A stretch of DNA of 64,000 nucleotides from Sipunculus nudus (lineage: Eukaryota; Annelida; Sipuncula; Golfingiida; Sipunculidae), in contig CM049322.1 in NCBI GenBank assembly GCA_026874595.1, forward strand, positions 40,542,840-40,606,839, written 5' to 3'. Shown one piece after another: positions 12,544 through 24,649 of the stretch; position 1 is the first letter of the stretch, and every line of letters begins with the position of its first letter. Below the pieces are notes generated by a model. It was not told the origin of the DNA. It was given only the letters and a program-made list of their open reading frames with translations, and ran no database searches. A program made the translations under genes and the position numbers.

Positions 12544-14757
12544 CTGAAATTAAAAGAAAAAAATCACAATTTTTTAGTGCAATTAACCTTAAATCGACAA
12601 CGTATAAGCAAATATAATGTATAAAAAAAATTCAAATATTGTATTGTTCAACGGTTGTTTGAAACAGAATGTGTATATGGATGTATGTGATTATACATTA
12701 TTATATCCTGGTAAAACGCTCGGGCCTCTCCGCTAGCGACCCGGGTTCGATTCTCGGCATGGCAATGAGATTTGGTTGTCGTGGCCCGTCTAACGCCCGT
12801 GGTTTTCTCCGGGTTCTCTGGTTTCCTCCACCTTTACTGACAACCGAGCGCCAACATCCGAGCCATGGAGAGTGCCTCGCATTAGTTAATATAATTAGTT
12901 GTACAATCCATGTAAAAAATATGGGAAATTTATAGAATATAGGCTAGATTATATGAGACAACTCTTTTCTTCTGATTCTGCAAGACTCATCTACCATTGC
13001 CCTTATGCTGTGCTACTTGGACTTATTTATATAAATGGGCTCCAAAATAGTCTCACACAGAATCGAGGCTTTGTTTCTGTAGTTGTGAGAGCTGTTAATA
13101 AGAAGATGGGGACGTCTGTTACGTCAAAATGTTCGGTCGAGTATGACTTTGCTGTGATTGACTTTTTCTTTTTTGTTTAGAACAAATTCTGGAAAAAGAA
13201 CATGCGGATACATGTACTGTTAAATTTTTTTTTAAATTGAACCATGGCCCTTGTTCTGTGAAAAATGTGGATGGCTTAAGCCACCTCTCATAACAAATGT
13301 CAGATCGACACTACCCTTAACACTACTATTTTCCCATAGTTGAGTTTTTGGCGGCTTCGGCATTCTGTTTGGAAATTTTTCGAATTTATAGTTGATCAGT
13401 CAATTCTCCAATCAATTAATTGTAAATTACATATTAACTGCACAGTGGTACCTTAAAGTATATTGAAGCACCGGCTAGAAAATTTATGGTTAAAGGAGTA
13501 CAAGCACAGACAAATATTTTGCCCCGGTGTAGGAATTTAATGACAGAATACATTGACAGTATCACAGATATAAATACTACCGGTAGTCAAATTTAGCGAG
13601 GAGAAAATAAACGAGTTTTTTGTTGTTCTTACTGCAACTTTTGGCGCACTCTTCAAACGTAGTAAACGTCATCTTGGTCGTTATTTGTGTATCGATCTCG
13701 CTGGTATCTTCATCCGGAGGGTGTGTGGCATTGCTTTGTTTGCTCTCAGGTGTCGTTAACGTTCCGTCATCTACAGATGCTGTTGAATCAGAGACTTCAG
13801 TGGATTTCACAGTTTTACACGTATGTGTTTCCTGATCACACTTAATTATCTCAGCACGCAGATCTCGCTTGGCTAAAATGTGAGAGGCAACCAGGTAAAA
13901 TAAATGACAGGCAATGAACAAATAAGTTGTTGTGTTAACATTATTATCATTTCCCAAAGTCCAAATACCTTTAAGTGTATGTGACCCATGCTACCATGCA
14001 ATGTTCAACATAAAACATTAGATATATTCATGTAACTTTATGTTTTTTAAACGTCAGCTTTGTTTTCTCATTGGGAAAAGGTCCTGATTTTTTTAATATA
14101 ACTCAATAATTAGCTTTTAGTATAGTTGCCAAACACATGATAATAAAAGTAAGTGACTAGCAGTTCTTCACCATGTTTGTACACTTAAATACAGTGAACT
14201 GTCATTACTCGATTCCAAAAAAAGTAACAGAGATTAACAGGTATTCATAGATACATATGACTGGTAACTTAATGTGTTGTTTGATGGAAAGGGGTCATAT
14301 TTTGGAATGGTGATGTTCTAGAATTTGTCCAGATCGATTCAGACAGCTGGACCATGACATTATACGAGAGTCAAACTTCTGCCTGCTGAAAAGGATGCTA
14401 ATTTTAAATTGGATAATATATGACAGTTGTAGAGGTAAATAGAAAGAATATACAGCTTTTGTTGTGATGGTATTGGAAATTCTGAATAAACACATCATAA
14501 TTATAGGTTATTTTTGGTCAAAGTGAGTTTAAAAGATTTATGACTCTATCATATTTTATTTAACTTAAATTAATAATCAGAAAATGGTCAATATCAGCAA
14601 AAAAAGCTCACAGGGTTGAAAGAAACTCACCTCTGTCTATATCATCAACAGAATTTTGGGTATCCAGTTGCTTCCAAACGGTTTTCATGGATCCTGTGTT
14701 GAGCAACAGGAGTGTCAGAAACACCTGTGTAAGTTGTCGTCCAATTCGACACGCCAT
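12422..14757 (-). CDS. Three-exon gene for a 162-aa type I membrane protein, unknown family
   Basis: Joining 14757-14631, 13872-13633 and 12543-12422 on the minus strand gives 489 nt: 162 residues plus TGA. All junctions have GT/AG signals and both introns are phase 1. The predicted protein has an N-terminal signal peptide (h-region VFLTLLLL, residues 12-19), a hydrophilic extracellular stalk rich in Thr, Ser, Asp and Glu (about 60-110) with an N-A-T sequon, and a cluster of cysteines (C55, C62, then ECAKSC near 118-122). A single transmembrane helix spans about 135-158 and begins with a G-A-A-I-G-I-G-M-G glycine zipper, followed by the stop-transfer tail KRYC. The cytoplasmic tail is only four residues, so intracellular signalling by it alone is unlikely. 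I do not recognise the family. It lies in the part of duplication unit B with no visible counterpart in unit A. Confidence 0.72.
12713..12895 (+). mobile_element. tRNA-derived SINE, third family
   Basis: B box GGGTTCGATTCTC at 12743-12755 with a truncated A-box region before it (AAAACGCTCGGGCCTC). The body contains GTGGTTTTCTCCGGGTTCTC and GGTTTCCTCCACC, motifs common in invertebrate SINEs. It lies just upstream of the minus-strand exon 3, within intron 2 of the membrane-protein gene, and is absent from unit A. Confidence 0.7.
13633..13872 (-). CDS. Membrane-protein gene, exon 2 (stalk)
   Basis: 240 nt. The acceptor is a pyrimidine-poor CATTTTAG and the donor is GTAAGA; it is phase 1 at both ends. 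It encodes AKRDLRAEIIKCDQ, then a Thr/Ser/acid-rich stretch, and ends in FEECAKSC. This end recalls the last two cysteines of Kunitz domains, but the rest of that fold is missing, so I do not assign it. Confidence 0.7.
14631..14757 (-). CDS. Membrane-protein gene, exon 1 (signal peptide)
   Basis: 127 nt coding for 42 residues plus one base. It begins at MACRIGRQL. An upstream in-frame ATG also exists, but the downstream one puts the hydrophobic core at the usual distance from the N terminus. The donor on the minus strand is GTGAGT after ATAGACAGAG. Confidence 0.7.
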
Positions 14758-16143
14758 GGTTGATCGCTTAAAACTATTAATGAAAAAAATAATGAATATC
14801 ATTTATTTAATAATTATTTAAGAAAGGCTATCCTATTAAACTGTTCACATTGCTTGTTTTGCCTTATAGATAGAGAACCAGTTAAATATTGGTGCTCCTA
14901 GAGCCTTCTGTTACATACTTTCACATGTGTTGTGAGTGTAAATATTTTCAACTAAATTAAATATACCTGCTAAATAGACAATGTTTCAATTAAGCCACTT
15001 TGCTCTTTGTTATGCATACCACCGAAGAGTTCAAGACTGTCCCATAGGTAAATTGTGGCAATTTAACATACAAGCCCGCTAATGTGTTTCCAGCCAGCGG
15101 AGAATTGCAATGATTTGCACTATATTTGTATATCTTTACGCGACCCTCAAGCAAAGCAAATATATCTTCATGAATTTGAATACACACGCATATATATGCT
15201 GTTTGTCACCTGAGATGATAATGTAAGTCATATATAGCAGAAAAGTGCCAGCCCCTTGTGTGCTCATTAATTTCACCTGTTATCCTGAAAACCCCAAGGT
15301 ATTCAAGTCTATTTAAATCAGTTCATTTGTAAAGGCACGTTAGTTCCAGGTCTATAGATATTCACTTGATCTATACACTGATCTGACGACACAGAAACCT
15401 TAACGCTCCGCTGAGTAAAGTCGCAGTATATTTGTAATGGACTAATCTTTACAGCCGAGTCTTTCAAATGCTGGTGATCAAGAATGAATTGTACTTAATG
15501 GTGCGCAAGGCTTTAATCAACTGCCAAGTCCAGGCAAAATGTTGAATACAAACATAAATAATTTCCTTTGACTTTACTTTGAATGTTTTTTAATGATCTC
15601 CTCTGAAAGATCTTTCAATGGTGTATTTTTCATAATTAAAGATAATTAAAATGAGATTAATTGTGAGAGAAAATGTTTTTGTAATCTATCAATACAGCTT
15701 CTATACATAAGAGAGATCAGAAAGCTCTTAAATAATAAAAAAGAGAAGCCTCCGAAAATATGACTATATAGAAAATAAAAATTTACATAGTCAGTGCTTT
15801 CTTACCTACCAATAATACAGGTTCAACCTAGTGTAGATGCTTTCTTATCTTGTATGGAGGAAGTCCGTTTTGACGAGTTAGCGTGTATAAAATGGCGAGA
15901 TTATTAAATCAATATATAAAGAAGAACAGCAACTCGGCTTTGTCTCTATAATATGTTTTACTGTATTATGTTTGCACTTTTTTTTCGTATAAATTTTTTA
16001 CTGGGGTGGGTGGGGCGGGGGTGGTGGCGGGAATGGACAAAAAGCACTTTTAAATAATAAGTTGTTATGAACACTGAAATATTTGAAAATTAAATTTATT
16101 TTATTATGATGTAACATAGATAAATGAATAATATGTTTATCTA

Positions 16144-16147
<4 letters not shown>
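14758..16147. other. 5' flank of the membrane-protein gene
   Basis: AT-rich, with no further exon identified. It should hold the promoter and any 5' UTR of the minus-strand gene, but no TATA box or start site can be fixed by eye. Confidence 0.4.

Positions 16148-16197
<50 letters not shown>
16148..16197. repeat. (TA)n microsatellite
   Basis: TA tract directly left of a short SINE-like element. Confidence 0.95.
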
Positions 16198-16200
<3 letters not shown>

Positions 16201-16352
16201 ACGAAGACAAATTGCTCAGGGGAAAATATAAGGCCGATCAAGGATTAGAACCAATGTCGGTGGCGCACATGTCCGGCGTTCCAACCGCTTCGCTTGAAAA
16301 ACAAACTTCAGCGAAATAGCTCGGTCTGCTTTTATGTCACCCCGTAACACTT
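16197..16352 (-). mobile_element. SINE-like element between two (TA)n tracts
   Basis: On the minus strand a tRNA-like block reads AGCGAAGCGGTTGGAACGCC and then GGTTCTAATCC (16242-16252), matching A- and B-box spacing. The ends read TGTTACG and CGTAACA as an inverted pair, and TA repeats flank both sides. A TGTTACGG also follows the TA tract at 4713, hinting at a recurrent insertion preference for TA arrays. Confidence 0.5.
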
Positions 16353-16367
16353 TACATACATGCATAC

Positions 16368-16372
<5 letters not shown>

Positions 16373-16435
<63 letters not shown>
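16373..16435. repeat. (TA)n microsatellite
   Basis: TA dinucleotides with one GTATA interruption. Confidence 0.95.
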
Positions 16436-16436
<1 letters not shown>

Positions 16437-17914
16437 GCTATACCATTAATTAATTATATTATATACATAAATTATGGTTATTATTTCTTTTCGTCAGTTT
16501 TCCTCGTTCAGAAATTAGACTTTCATTGGTTCGATAAAAAAGCATATGATGTCATTTTATTCTGTTTCTTGGTAACAAAAATAAATATCTCTCTTTTTTG
16601 TCTCGTGTATTTTGTTGCTTAAGGACATTTCTAGTGAAAGCTTTCATGTTGATTGGAGTTTGGTGGATATGGTAACTGTTGTGCAATAAACAGCCCCGAG
16701 CCTATTTGTAAAAATATGAACGCATTAGTTACGGCAGAGGTGATCGATTTTTTTACACCTAGCAGGAAAAAGTATATCAGGCTATTGGATAAAGCATTCA
16801 CCTAGCAAGAAATGTAAACCTACTGCTTAGTTTAGCGGTCCATATATCTTAGCGTGTCTCGCTGTGTAAATCAGTCAATAATAATACAGTCTTACATTCG
16901 ATTCAGGTGGTGTGTAAACACACAAGGGTCCCCTTGATCCGTGTATTCTAGTTTATTTTACACGCCCAACTGGCAACGCGAGAGCACAGATTTGCTTTCC
17001 TATATAAGAGTGCAGTTATACAACAGAGGTTACCGGACCCTTTGATCAAGATTTGATTACATTTAATGACAGACAGGACAGGTGCAAACAACGAGATGTA
17101 TTCCGAGAAAAAATGCTAGGTCATAAAATTGATTTAAGACATCAAGAATCATATCACTGTATTTTAATATGTGATGGTTGATTTCAGCTACCAAAATGTT
17201 CTATCACTTAAATCTTTCCTTCATAGTAGAGGAATATAATGGTCACTGGGTAGATCCCTGTGCAGTAGTAGAGCACGGAAAGATTAGCCATACAATGCCC
17301 ATAAAAAGTACTGGATTTTGTGACAATCTTAGTATCGATGCTCTTTCTACATGCATCTTTATCTGTGCTTCACTACAGATAAATCAAATATTCACAAATA
17401 GGCAACGTAGCTACGGTGATATATATATACATATATGCGTGTAGGCTGATATTCCCCTTTTTTTCATGATTTTAAGTCAATTCAATGCTGGTGTCATTGC
17501 AGTAAATTGAATCTTAGTAAGGAAGAGGGTTTGTACAATAAAGCGTCCGCATTTTACACTAATACAGGGACTATCACATAAATTTCTTACCCAAAATCAA
17601 TGTACACTTGGTGTAGCACAGCTGTCCTGTATTCTAGTTCTTCACGAAGCCTGGCCCGTCTGATTGTTGAGTAGATATATAAAATGTGTGTACCCTCTCT
17701 TTCCGCGAATGATTTCCGAATGACTCACAAAATAAAGCATTGATATATCTATATTATATCCTAGCTTATTGGTTTACACTTGGAAACCCATTCATCTCTG
17801 GGAAATCCAGCTGAGGTATTCTTCCGGGAAACCTCTGGCAACATAAGTACGCGCATATATATCTGAAGTAACTATTTTAAGGGAAAATAATTATTATTGT
17901 CTATTTTAGAGCAA

Positions 17915-18150
17915 AGAACCCAAATCCTGGAGATAGAGAGTTCGAACGTCAATGCATGAGCAGTTATATTCTCCATGGTCGGTCCCTCCTAGGCTCAGCT
18001 CTCTGCGTTAAGGTTGTGCGACACTTCTATACTGCATTTTCCAACGAATACGCTTTTCGGAGTTTCCTTGTTGTAATGTCTCAGCATTGGCATCACCAAA
18101 CACCACGGACCCTGTGGTGTCCCCAATACCGGGTCTAGTTGGCTTTTTCA
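17915..18150 (+). mobile_element. Degenerate SINE in unit B
   Basis: Orthologue of the copy at 8085-8330, with matching CGAATACGCTTTTCGGAGTT and GGGTCTAGTTGGC motifs. It marks an insertion that preceded the segmental duplication. Confidence 0.55.
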
Positions 18151-18769
18151 AATAACGTTCGAATAACAGTTATAAGATAACAAACAGGTCTAAAATAACC
18201 TTTTATAATGTTATTATAAATTTGATGATTACATTTCTTGGAGTGATTATATAAATATTGCATGACGCACTTACTTCAGTTACTACCTCATAACAACCTA
18301 GGAAAAAACACACGTTAATAACGTCGGTTTGAACCGGCATTAGGTTTAATTAATTGGCATCTAAAACAATTCCCCAAAATTTCATTCGCATAGATTATAT
18401 TCAAAACTTGAATAAGTAATTCAATATTTGAAATAGGCCTAATAAGTATTTCACACTACACCATCTGTTGAAGAAATGTGTGACCCATTTCCTCCCACTG
18501 TTCCTGAACTGTTCATTTTAAATCAGTGGCCCATGGAGAGTTACTTAATACTTAATGCCAATCGCACCATTTACTCACTATCTTCCTGCTGATGTTGAAA
18601 ACAAATCATTGCTCTTTTAACGTTTCCGATAGGGAGTTCTAGTCAAAGCATCGCCGTCTGCATGTGTACAGCCATTCTGCTCAGAGAAGGCTTAGTGGCT
18701 GCTGAACTGCTTGCTTGTCCAACCTTGCTCCTTGGAACCCAGTGCTCGGTGGTCAGGAGCGCACCTGGG

Positions 18770-19080
18770 AAGACATCTTTGATCCCTTTGCGCTTGGCTT
18801 GGTATGGCATTCGCAACGTCTATCTCTTCTTCATAATATCAGTGTCTTCTACTTTGCCTTACAAGACGGGACAAACCATTGTAATCATCCTGTTTCTCGT
18901 TGCTGAGGGATCTGGTGCGGATCTGACTGTGTCGGATTTTACCGTGATGAGCCAGGGCGCCGTGTTCACTTTTCTGACTTATTCACCCTCTCTTTCCCTT
19001 CCCTACTTGTGCGGTCGGTGGTCCAGGCTAACCTAATTGTGTTTTCTTGCGGTTCCCAATAAACATGTGTATGGCGTAAA
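18770..19080 (+). other. Conserved duplicated segment ending in AATAAA
   Basis: Counterpart of 8740-9045; AATAAA is at 19058-19063. A 124-codon open frame crosses it, but the frame is not kept in the other copy, so I do not call it coding. About 170 bp present here before 18780 is missing in unit A. Confidence 0.35.
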
Positions 19081-21057
19081 GCGTGTGGTGGTGTATTTGA
19101 AGCCATATAAGTTTGGTGATGTTCGCATGAATTTCAGGACGGTATTGACAACATTTCCAAAGGCATTGATATTATGCTAAAATTGTGAGAAACACAGACT
19201 ATTATATACACCGGGGTTAGCGTCCTATGGCTTGGAAATTCGTTTATTATACCATGAAGAGCATTGTTACTGACCATGTTAACCATGATAATCATTTGAC
19301 TAGATATGGTCGATAGATGACAGGGATCGTTAGTTGAAACCAGCTTTTAGTTATTGTTAACAAGGCCTTCCAAAGCAATACAGAAAAGCACCTGTAAACC
19401 GCTTTTGAATTATCTAACTGCATTCCTTCTCTCTCTCGATTTGATTATCTCTGTAAAATCACAGACCACTGGACCTATTGATAGACAACACTAAGAAATT
19501 AATACAATACGTAACAAGCACATGCATATACGTGAGCTTGTTAAATTCGTTCATTTCCTCTCTGAAACACATATTATTGTTAAATGTTTTTACTTCCATA
19601 CATTAACGCTTGCAAATGAACAGAGAGTAGGCTAGTTTTCTTTAAAAATATTATATAGATTATAACCAGATATACCAATGTTATTATTTATAAATGGGCA
19701 CGGTTAACTTATAATACATTTGATGAGACAAAGTTCTGTGTTACTAGGTCCTTGTTACAGCAGATGATAAAAGCTTGTAACAACAAGGGTGTCTGGATTT
19801 ATGATGAAACATTTGCTCATGGATGCAGATGCTGAGCTGGTTCAAATGCCACCGTACGCTCGCAAAACCTCTAACCACAATAGGAGAACAAAATTTAACA
19901 CAATTATCATATCAAAGATCTTATGGAATAAACAATGCCGGTTAGCACATTTTAACTTGTAAGGTGTAGAAATTCTGTTCTCATTTAGCTTATCAGTTTT
20001 TTTTCATTATTGTCATCGAAGCTGGACAATATCCATTTGGGTCATTTGGACATTTTCATTTCACATCATTTTTTTCCATTTCCAGCTGGATTTCGACCAA
20101 GATTAGCATGTCCAGATAGACGAGTACGGGCTATTCTCAGATTTATAGTATCCCAATTGAGCTATGGTTTATTCTGACAGGATAAATAAATATAAATTAT
20201 ATATTTATTTTATTCTCCTAAAGAAATTATTTTATATCCGTTTAATAATTCATCATTTTGAAATGCAGTTGTGTATGAATGAATAAACTAAACAAAAACA
20301 CACAATTAAATTATCGGCAATTTGGGAAGGATGGAATCTTGAATGCTTATTTACCCCCCTAGAGAGCTTCATTTTAAGGATAATTCTTAATATTATTAAA
20401 TTTAACCTCAGGTTTGTGTCAGCCTTACTGTACAAATTGGTGCCCACTGATGCGGCTAGAGAATAGGTTAATTTATGCCCAGTTTTAAATACCTGTTTGA
20501 GGTTAGTATTCAACCTGTCTCCAAAATTACACCACTTGTCATTGTATTGCCAATCTTTAATGTGCACTCCATTAATACAAGTTATTTATTGATAGCAAAC
20601 TACGAACTTATCCATCTACCTTTTTTAATGGCGACGGAATATGATCTCAATATGTTGAAAATATTATACCAAGACAGATATATGAGGGTCTTTATGTATG
20701 AAGGAGATATATAATGACACACACAAGAGTTCACGAAACACTGTAACGTGGCCATAATATCAAATAATATGATATGGAGACGGTCCATGTCTGCCAGACC
20801 TTGTGGTCAAAGGCCTTTAGGCCTTTTCATGTAAATCTCTCTGTGAAGCCAAGGTCACCCTAGTCCCGCTGTTAATTGAGCAATACCACAATTTCAAATA
20901 ATGTGTTATAAATGTTGCAGCTATTTTCTTTAGTAGCTCTGCCTTTACATCAGTGCTGCCACCTATCTGTATTTTGTTTCATTATTTTGGTGCATTTAGA
21001 ACTGATATGCACTAGGTATTCATATCGTGCTGTCAGCTACCAATTTTATTGTTTATG

Positions 21058-22472
21058 CACATGTGACAGACTACGTGTATCTTAATTTACCACTTGAGGA
21101 TCTGTTACTTTGAAGGGAACGTGGTTTAATCTTTATAAAGTACCGAAACGTGCATCCATGAAGTCTAACATTTATGCACTTGAATTCATTATTGTCTTTC
21201 TTCTTTATAGGATTAAAAACTACAGCAACGTTGAATCACGAATAAACAACCGGATATTTCGAAATGCTATTTGCTGATTAGATAAAGTTTGGTTCAAATA
21301 AAAATTATTTTTTCGGCATTAATGTTAAAAATTATTTTTTTAGTTTCAAAGTAAAAATAAAATCTATCTGCGTATGTATGTACGTAGATGTACGTAAATT
21401 GATAGTTAGTTAGAAGTAAATAATTTATTTATAAGTACGTGTATACTGTCCAGTTGAAATGGATGGGGTGTTTATTCTGAATGAGACAGCAGATGTTTCG
21501 TACTTCAAGGTACACAACCGTATGCCTGATTTGTGGGGAACAACAACTCAGCAAGTGAAAGCAGACCTTTTTCAACTAGCGGCATTAGATAGACAAATCC
21601 CTATGTTACAAGTCAGCACCAACATGTTTGATTTAAACTGTTTTTAACGCAAATAGCATAATGGATCTGAAATAAGCCTATTTACTTGTTTTTTTTTCAT
21701 ATATTTATAAATAACTTTTTTTCACAGACTGTGAACAATAGGGATAGGGAGAGTGTTTATTTATATTATCTGGGTTAAATTATAATGCACTTGGACCTCT
21801 TTTATAATCCTATTTTATATACCCAACTACGTCTGTAGACATTCATAATACAACCTTCCACACAACCACCCAGACATAATCACCGGTTCCAAGCTCAAGC
21901 TAATATAGGCCTCATACATACCACCCAGGCCAAAATCTTGTGCCACGGTACTTGCGCTTCTTAGAAGAGTGACTATAGACAGAAGGTGGATAGGACCTCT
22001 TCATTCAGCAGGATAGTAACATGATTTCCCAGTGCATTGATCTACACACTTATACTGTGCATTTTAAATAAGCATATTAAGCTATAACATCATGTAATAT
22101 CCATGAACTACAACATGAACACATTTAAGAAGCAACAGTTGTACCATTCTGCAGCCACTTTCGTGAGACATGGATACCCGGTCAATACCTAGTCGCGCGA
22201 TGGAGCGTGTGAAAGGAGCAGCATAAAAGAGAAACAAGACAAAAAAAAGAGCTCACAATTTCGCGTCCCAGGTTTGGCGCTGAACCCAACCTGAATAGCA
22301 AGAAGGTTGACACTGGGAGACCACCGTAGCATCAGTGACAGCATTTGAGGAGCTAAGTACAGTGAGCAATGCAGTTTTTGGAGAACTTGGAGAAGATGGT
22401 ACATTTAAGCAGAGTTCCTCCACAGCCATAAAGCATGAGGGACAAACACGTCTCATATATATATAAATATAT

Positions 22473-22477
<5 letters not shown>
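21058..22477. other. Intergenic, nothing recognised
   Basis: Contains a 62-codon open frame at 21459-21647 with no signal, splice context or recognisable motif. No repeat structure beyond AT-rich runs. Confidence 0.4.

Positions 22478-22533
<56 letters not shown>
22478..22533. repeat. (TA)n microsatellite
   Basis: About 56 bp of TA dinucleotides. Confidence 0.95.
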
Positions 22534-22534
<1 letters not shown>

Positions 22535-24640
22535 CGAAAGAGTTTATATCAATGCTTGGCTGAAACGGCTCAAACACTGATTTTACATGGTAGGGTCATA
22601 TCAGCCACCAGGCACTCAATGTACTCAGTGACACATATATAAGTTGACAAGCATCACGATACAAGTGACGTCCCTGATTTCAGTGTCATCGCCGAAGAAT
22701 GAAGTCGGCATGAATCACCAGCGGTGTCACGACACCCCGGAATGACACTAACATGTCAATAAAATCAATACATATAAATTACTAAAAGAACTGAAACGAC
22801 ACAGCATGTAGCACAAACACGTAACCGACAAATCACATTGAACTTTTCACGGCAACCCTTAACTCTTCTCATAAACTCAGCCAAAAAATGAATGAAACAT
22901 CAATTTTAAATCTTAGCAAAAACAATTTAAACACTCGCACGAGTTATGATGCACTAACTACAGACCTTAGGACTGACGTACAGCCTAAGGACTTGAGGTA
23001 AACAAGTTTACCCCGGCTACATACGTTTTCGTTGGCATTCGATATGCGATTAAAGATTATTACAAGGACGTGACCATAAGATTGACGACGTTAACGGAGA
23101 CGCTGATGCAGAGAAATAGATTTCTCGCGATATTTCCAGAAAGGGTAGTTGCGATTGAGCATATCATATCATACATCCATTATACATCGCAGGCCTAGAG
23201 CCTCAGGCAGAAGAAGATAACCTGCAGCCGCACTTTGAGGTGGACGGTACAGGCAAACGGAAGGCTACTACTCCACTTTTCCTAAATGCTAACCAAAATC
23301 CACGAAAAACTAATTCAGTCATACAACGAACCAGAGAGCAAACAAGGACAAACTGGCCTAAATAACCATTTCAACAGTATTCTCTAAATATATCTTCCGC
23401 AGTGCATGTATGCATACTCACAAACGGATGAGACGTGGACATCCATCAATGCATTTGAAGTTAATGAAATACCAATATTTTTGCAGATGCTGAGGTTATA
23501 CAAAATCAGTTGCCAATGATAAGTGTAGGTTATGTTAACTACGCCGCTTTTACTTTGACTCTATTACTAATACATACATACCTGTCAGACATGGGGTAAA
23601 AGTAATAAGTAATAGTAATAGTAACAGACTATAACAGCTTTTTTATGTTATAGTAATAGTAATAGACTAAAAAATGAGCTGTAAAAGTTATTGTAATAGA
23701 AAAAAAGGCAAAGTAATAAAGTAATACATATTAGTTTAAATTACTTCCTCTGACCCCCTTGGTCATGATTTATATCACCAAATAATGCTGAACAGTTCTG
23801 GTCCAGTTATTTCAAAGGATGAAAGGGGATGAACGTACAACTATTTATTATCTTAATTGTCCCATATACCTGAATATCACGGGATCAAATGCCGGGATTT
23901 ATGACACTTTCCGGATTATTATTTTTTTTTTGATATACAAATTTCTTTCATATTTGTTTCATATTTCTAATATCCAATTCTCTTCTATAAAGAAAACTAA
24001 GAAAGTCATAAATTTGAGAATTTACATTTATGCACCGCTGATATACAACATTTTGTCAACCCAAACCAAAAGCCATATACTCTGCACAAAGACGTAAGTC
24101 TAACTTAAAATTCTTGATATGATTTTAAAGAAGTTAGAGTTGAAAAAAATTCAAGATTCCATGATGAGATAAAGGAAAAAGTTTTTAGTCAAATGTAATA
24201 AAGATGTTGAAAGAGTAAAATATTTCGGTGCTTTCATTATATGATATGACCTTAAGTGGTCCTTAATTGGTGTGATACCATGACAGTACAGACGAAAAAA
24301 AAAGTTGTACTATAATGTAATTTTAAGGAAGTTAAAAAAGATCTATTTTGTCAATATAATCATGAAATTAACTTGACCAAAGTAACCTCGTTCACTTTTA
24401 TTGTATTTTATGAAAGTACATCTTCCGTTGTTATATAGAGATAGAAGATTAACTCAGAAGTAGTAGTTTTACCTGTTGTCAATTTCGAGGATGTCTCTTC
24501 ATACAAAGTTCATGCTAAGGTAAAAAATACATCGTATGATATATCAGTCACTCATTGCATCTACAATGTGAGCTGCTGTCATCTAGGCAGAGACCGGAGA
24601 ACCAAGCTTTTAAAACACGAAGACCTGACGGATATTTTTT
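22534..24640. other. Intergenic with dispersed and low-complexity repeats
   Basis: The stretch 23290-23370 (CTAACCAAAAxCCACG ... GTCATACAACGAA) resembles 53310-53370, so both probably derive from one dispersed repeat. Around 23590-23730 the DNA is a TAATAG-type low-complexity run. No gene is supported. Confidence 0.4.
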
Positions 24641-24649
24641 GCGTACTTC

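Larger units (their letters stand above)
11650..21057 (+). repeat. Segmental duplication, unit B
   Basis: Second copy of the block described for unit A. The offset is about 8.0 kb at the left end and about 10.1 kb at the right end, because unit B contains about 3 kb more between 12130 and 16487. That extra part holds a SINE and the three-exon membrane-protein gene. Many short collinear matches, for example CAATGCCGGTTAGCACA at 9834 and 19933, leave little doubt about common origin. Confidence 0.85.

Noticed and set aside
12669-12935. 88-codon plus-strand open frame
   Set aside because: It is a translation of the SINE at 12713-12895.
13633-13665. Kunitz-type inhibitor domain from the FEECAKSC ending
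   Set aside because: Only two cysteines fit; the rest of the six-cysteine pattern and the core Tyr/Phe/Gly motif are absent.
13577-13957. Single-exon reading of the 126-codon minus frame
   Set aside because: Its start lies before a splice acceptor and its end runs past a GTAAGA donor; the three-exon model fits better and gives a signal peptide and transmembrane helix.
18662-19036. 124-codon open frame in unit B
   Set aside because: The frame is broken and shortened in the matching segment of unit A and has no recognised domain.
21459-21647. 62-residue plus-strand protein
   Set aside because: No acceptor or donor in phase, no signal peptide, no recognised domain.
22189-22456. Minus-strand frames with several cysteines near 22.3 kb
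   Set aside because: Three overlapping frames, no splice support, and composition consistent with chance.
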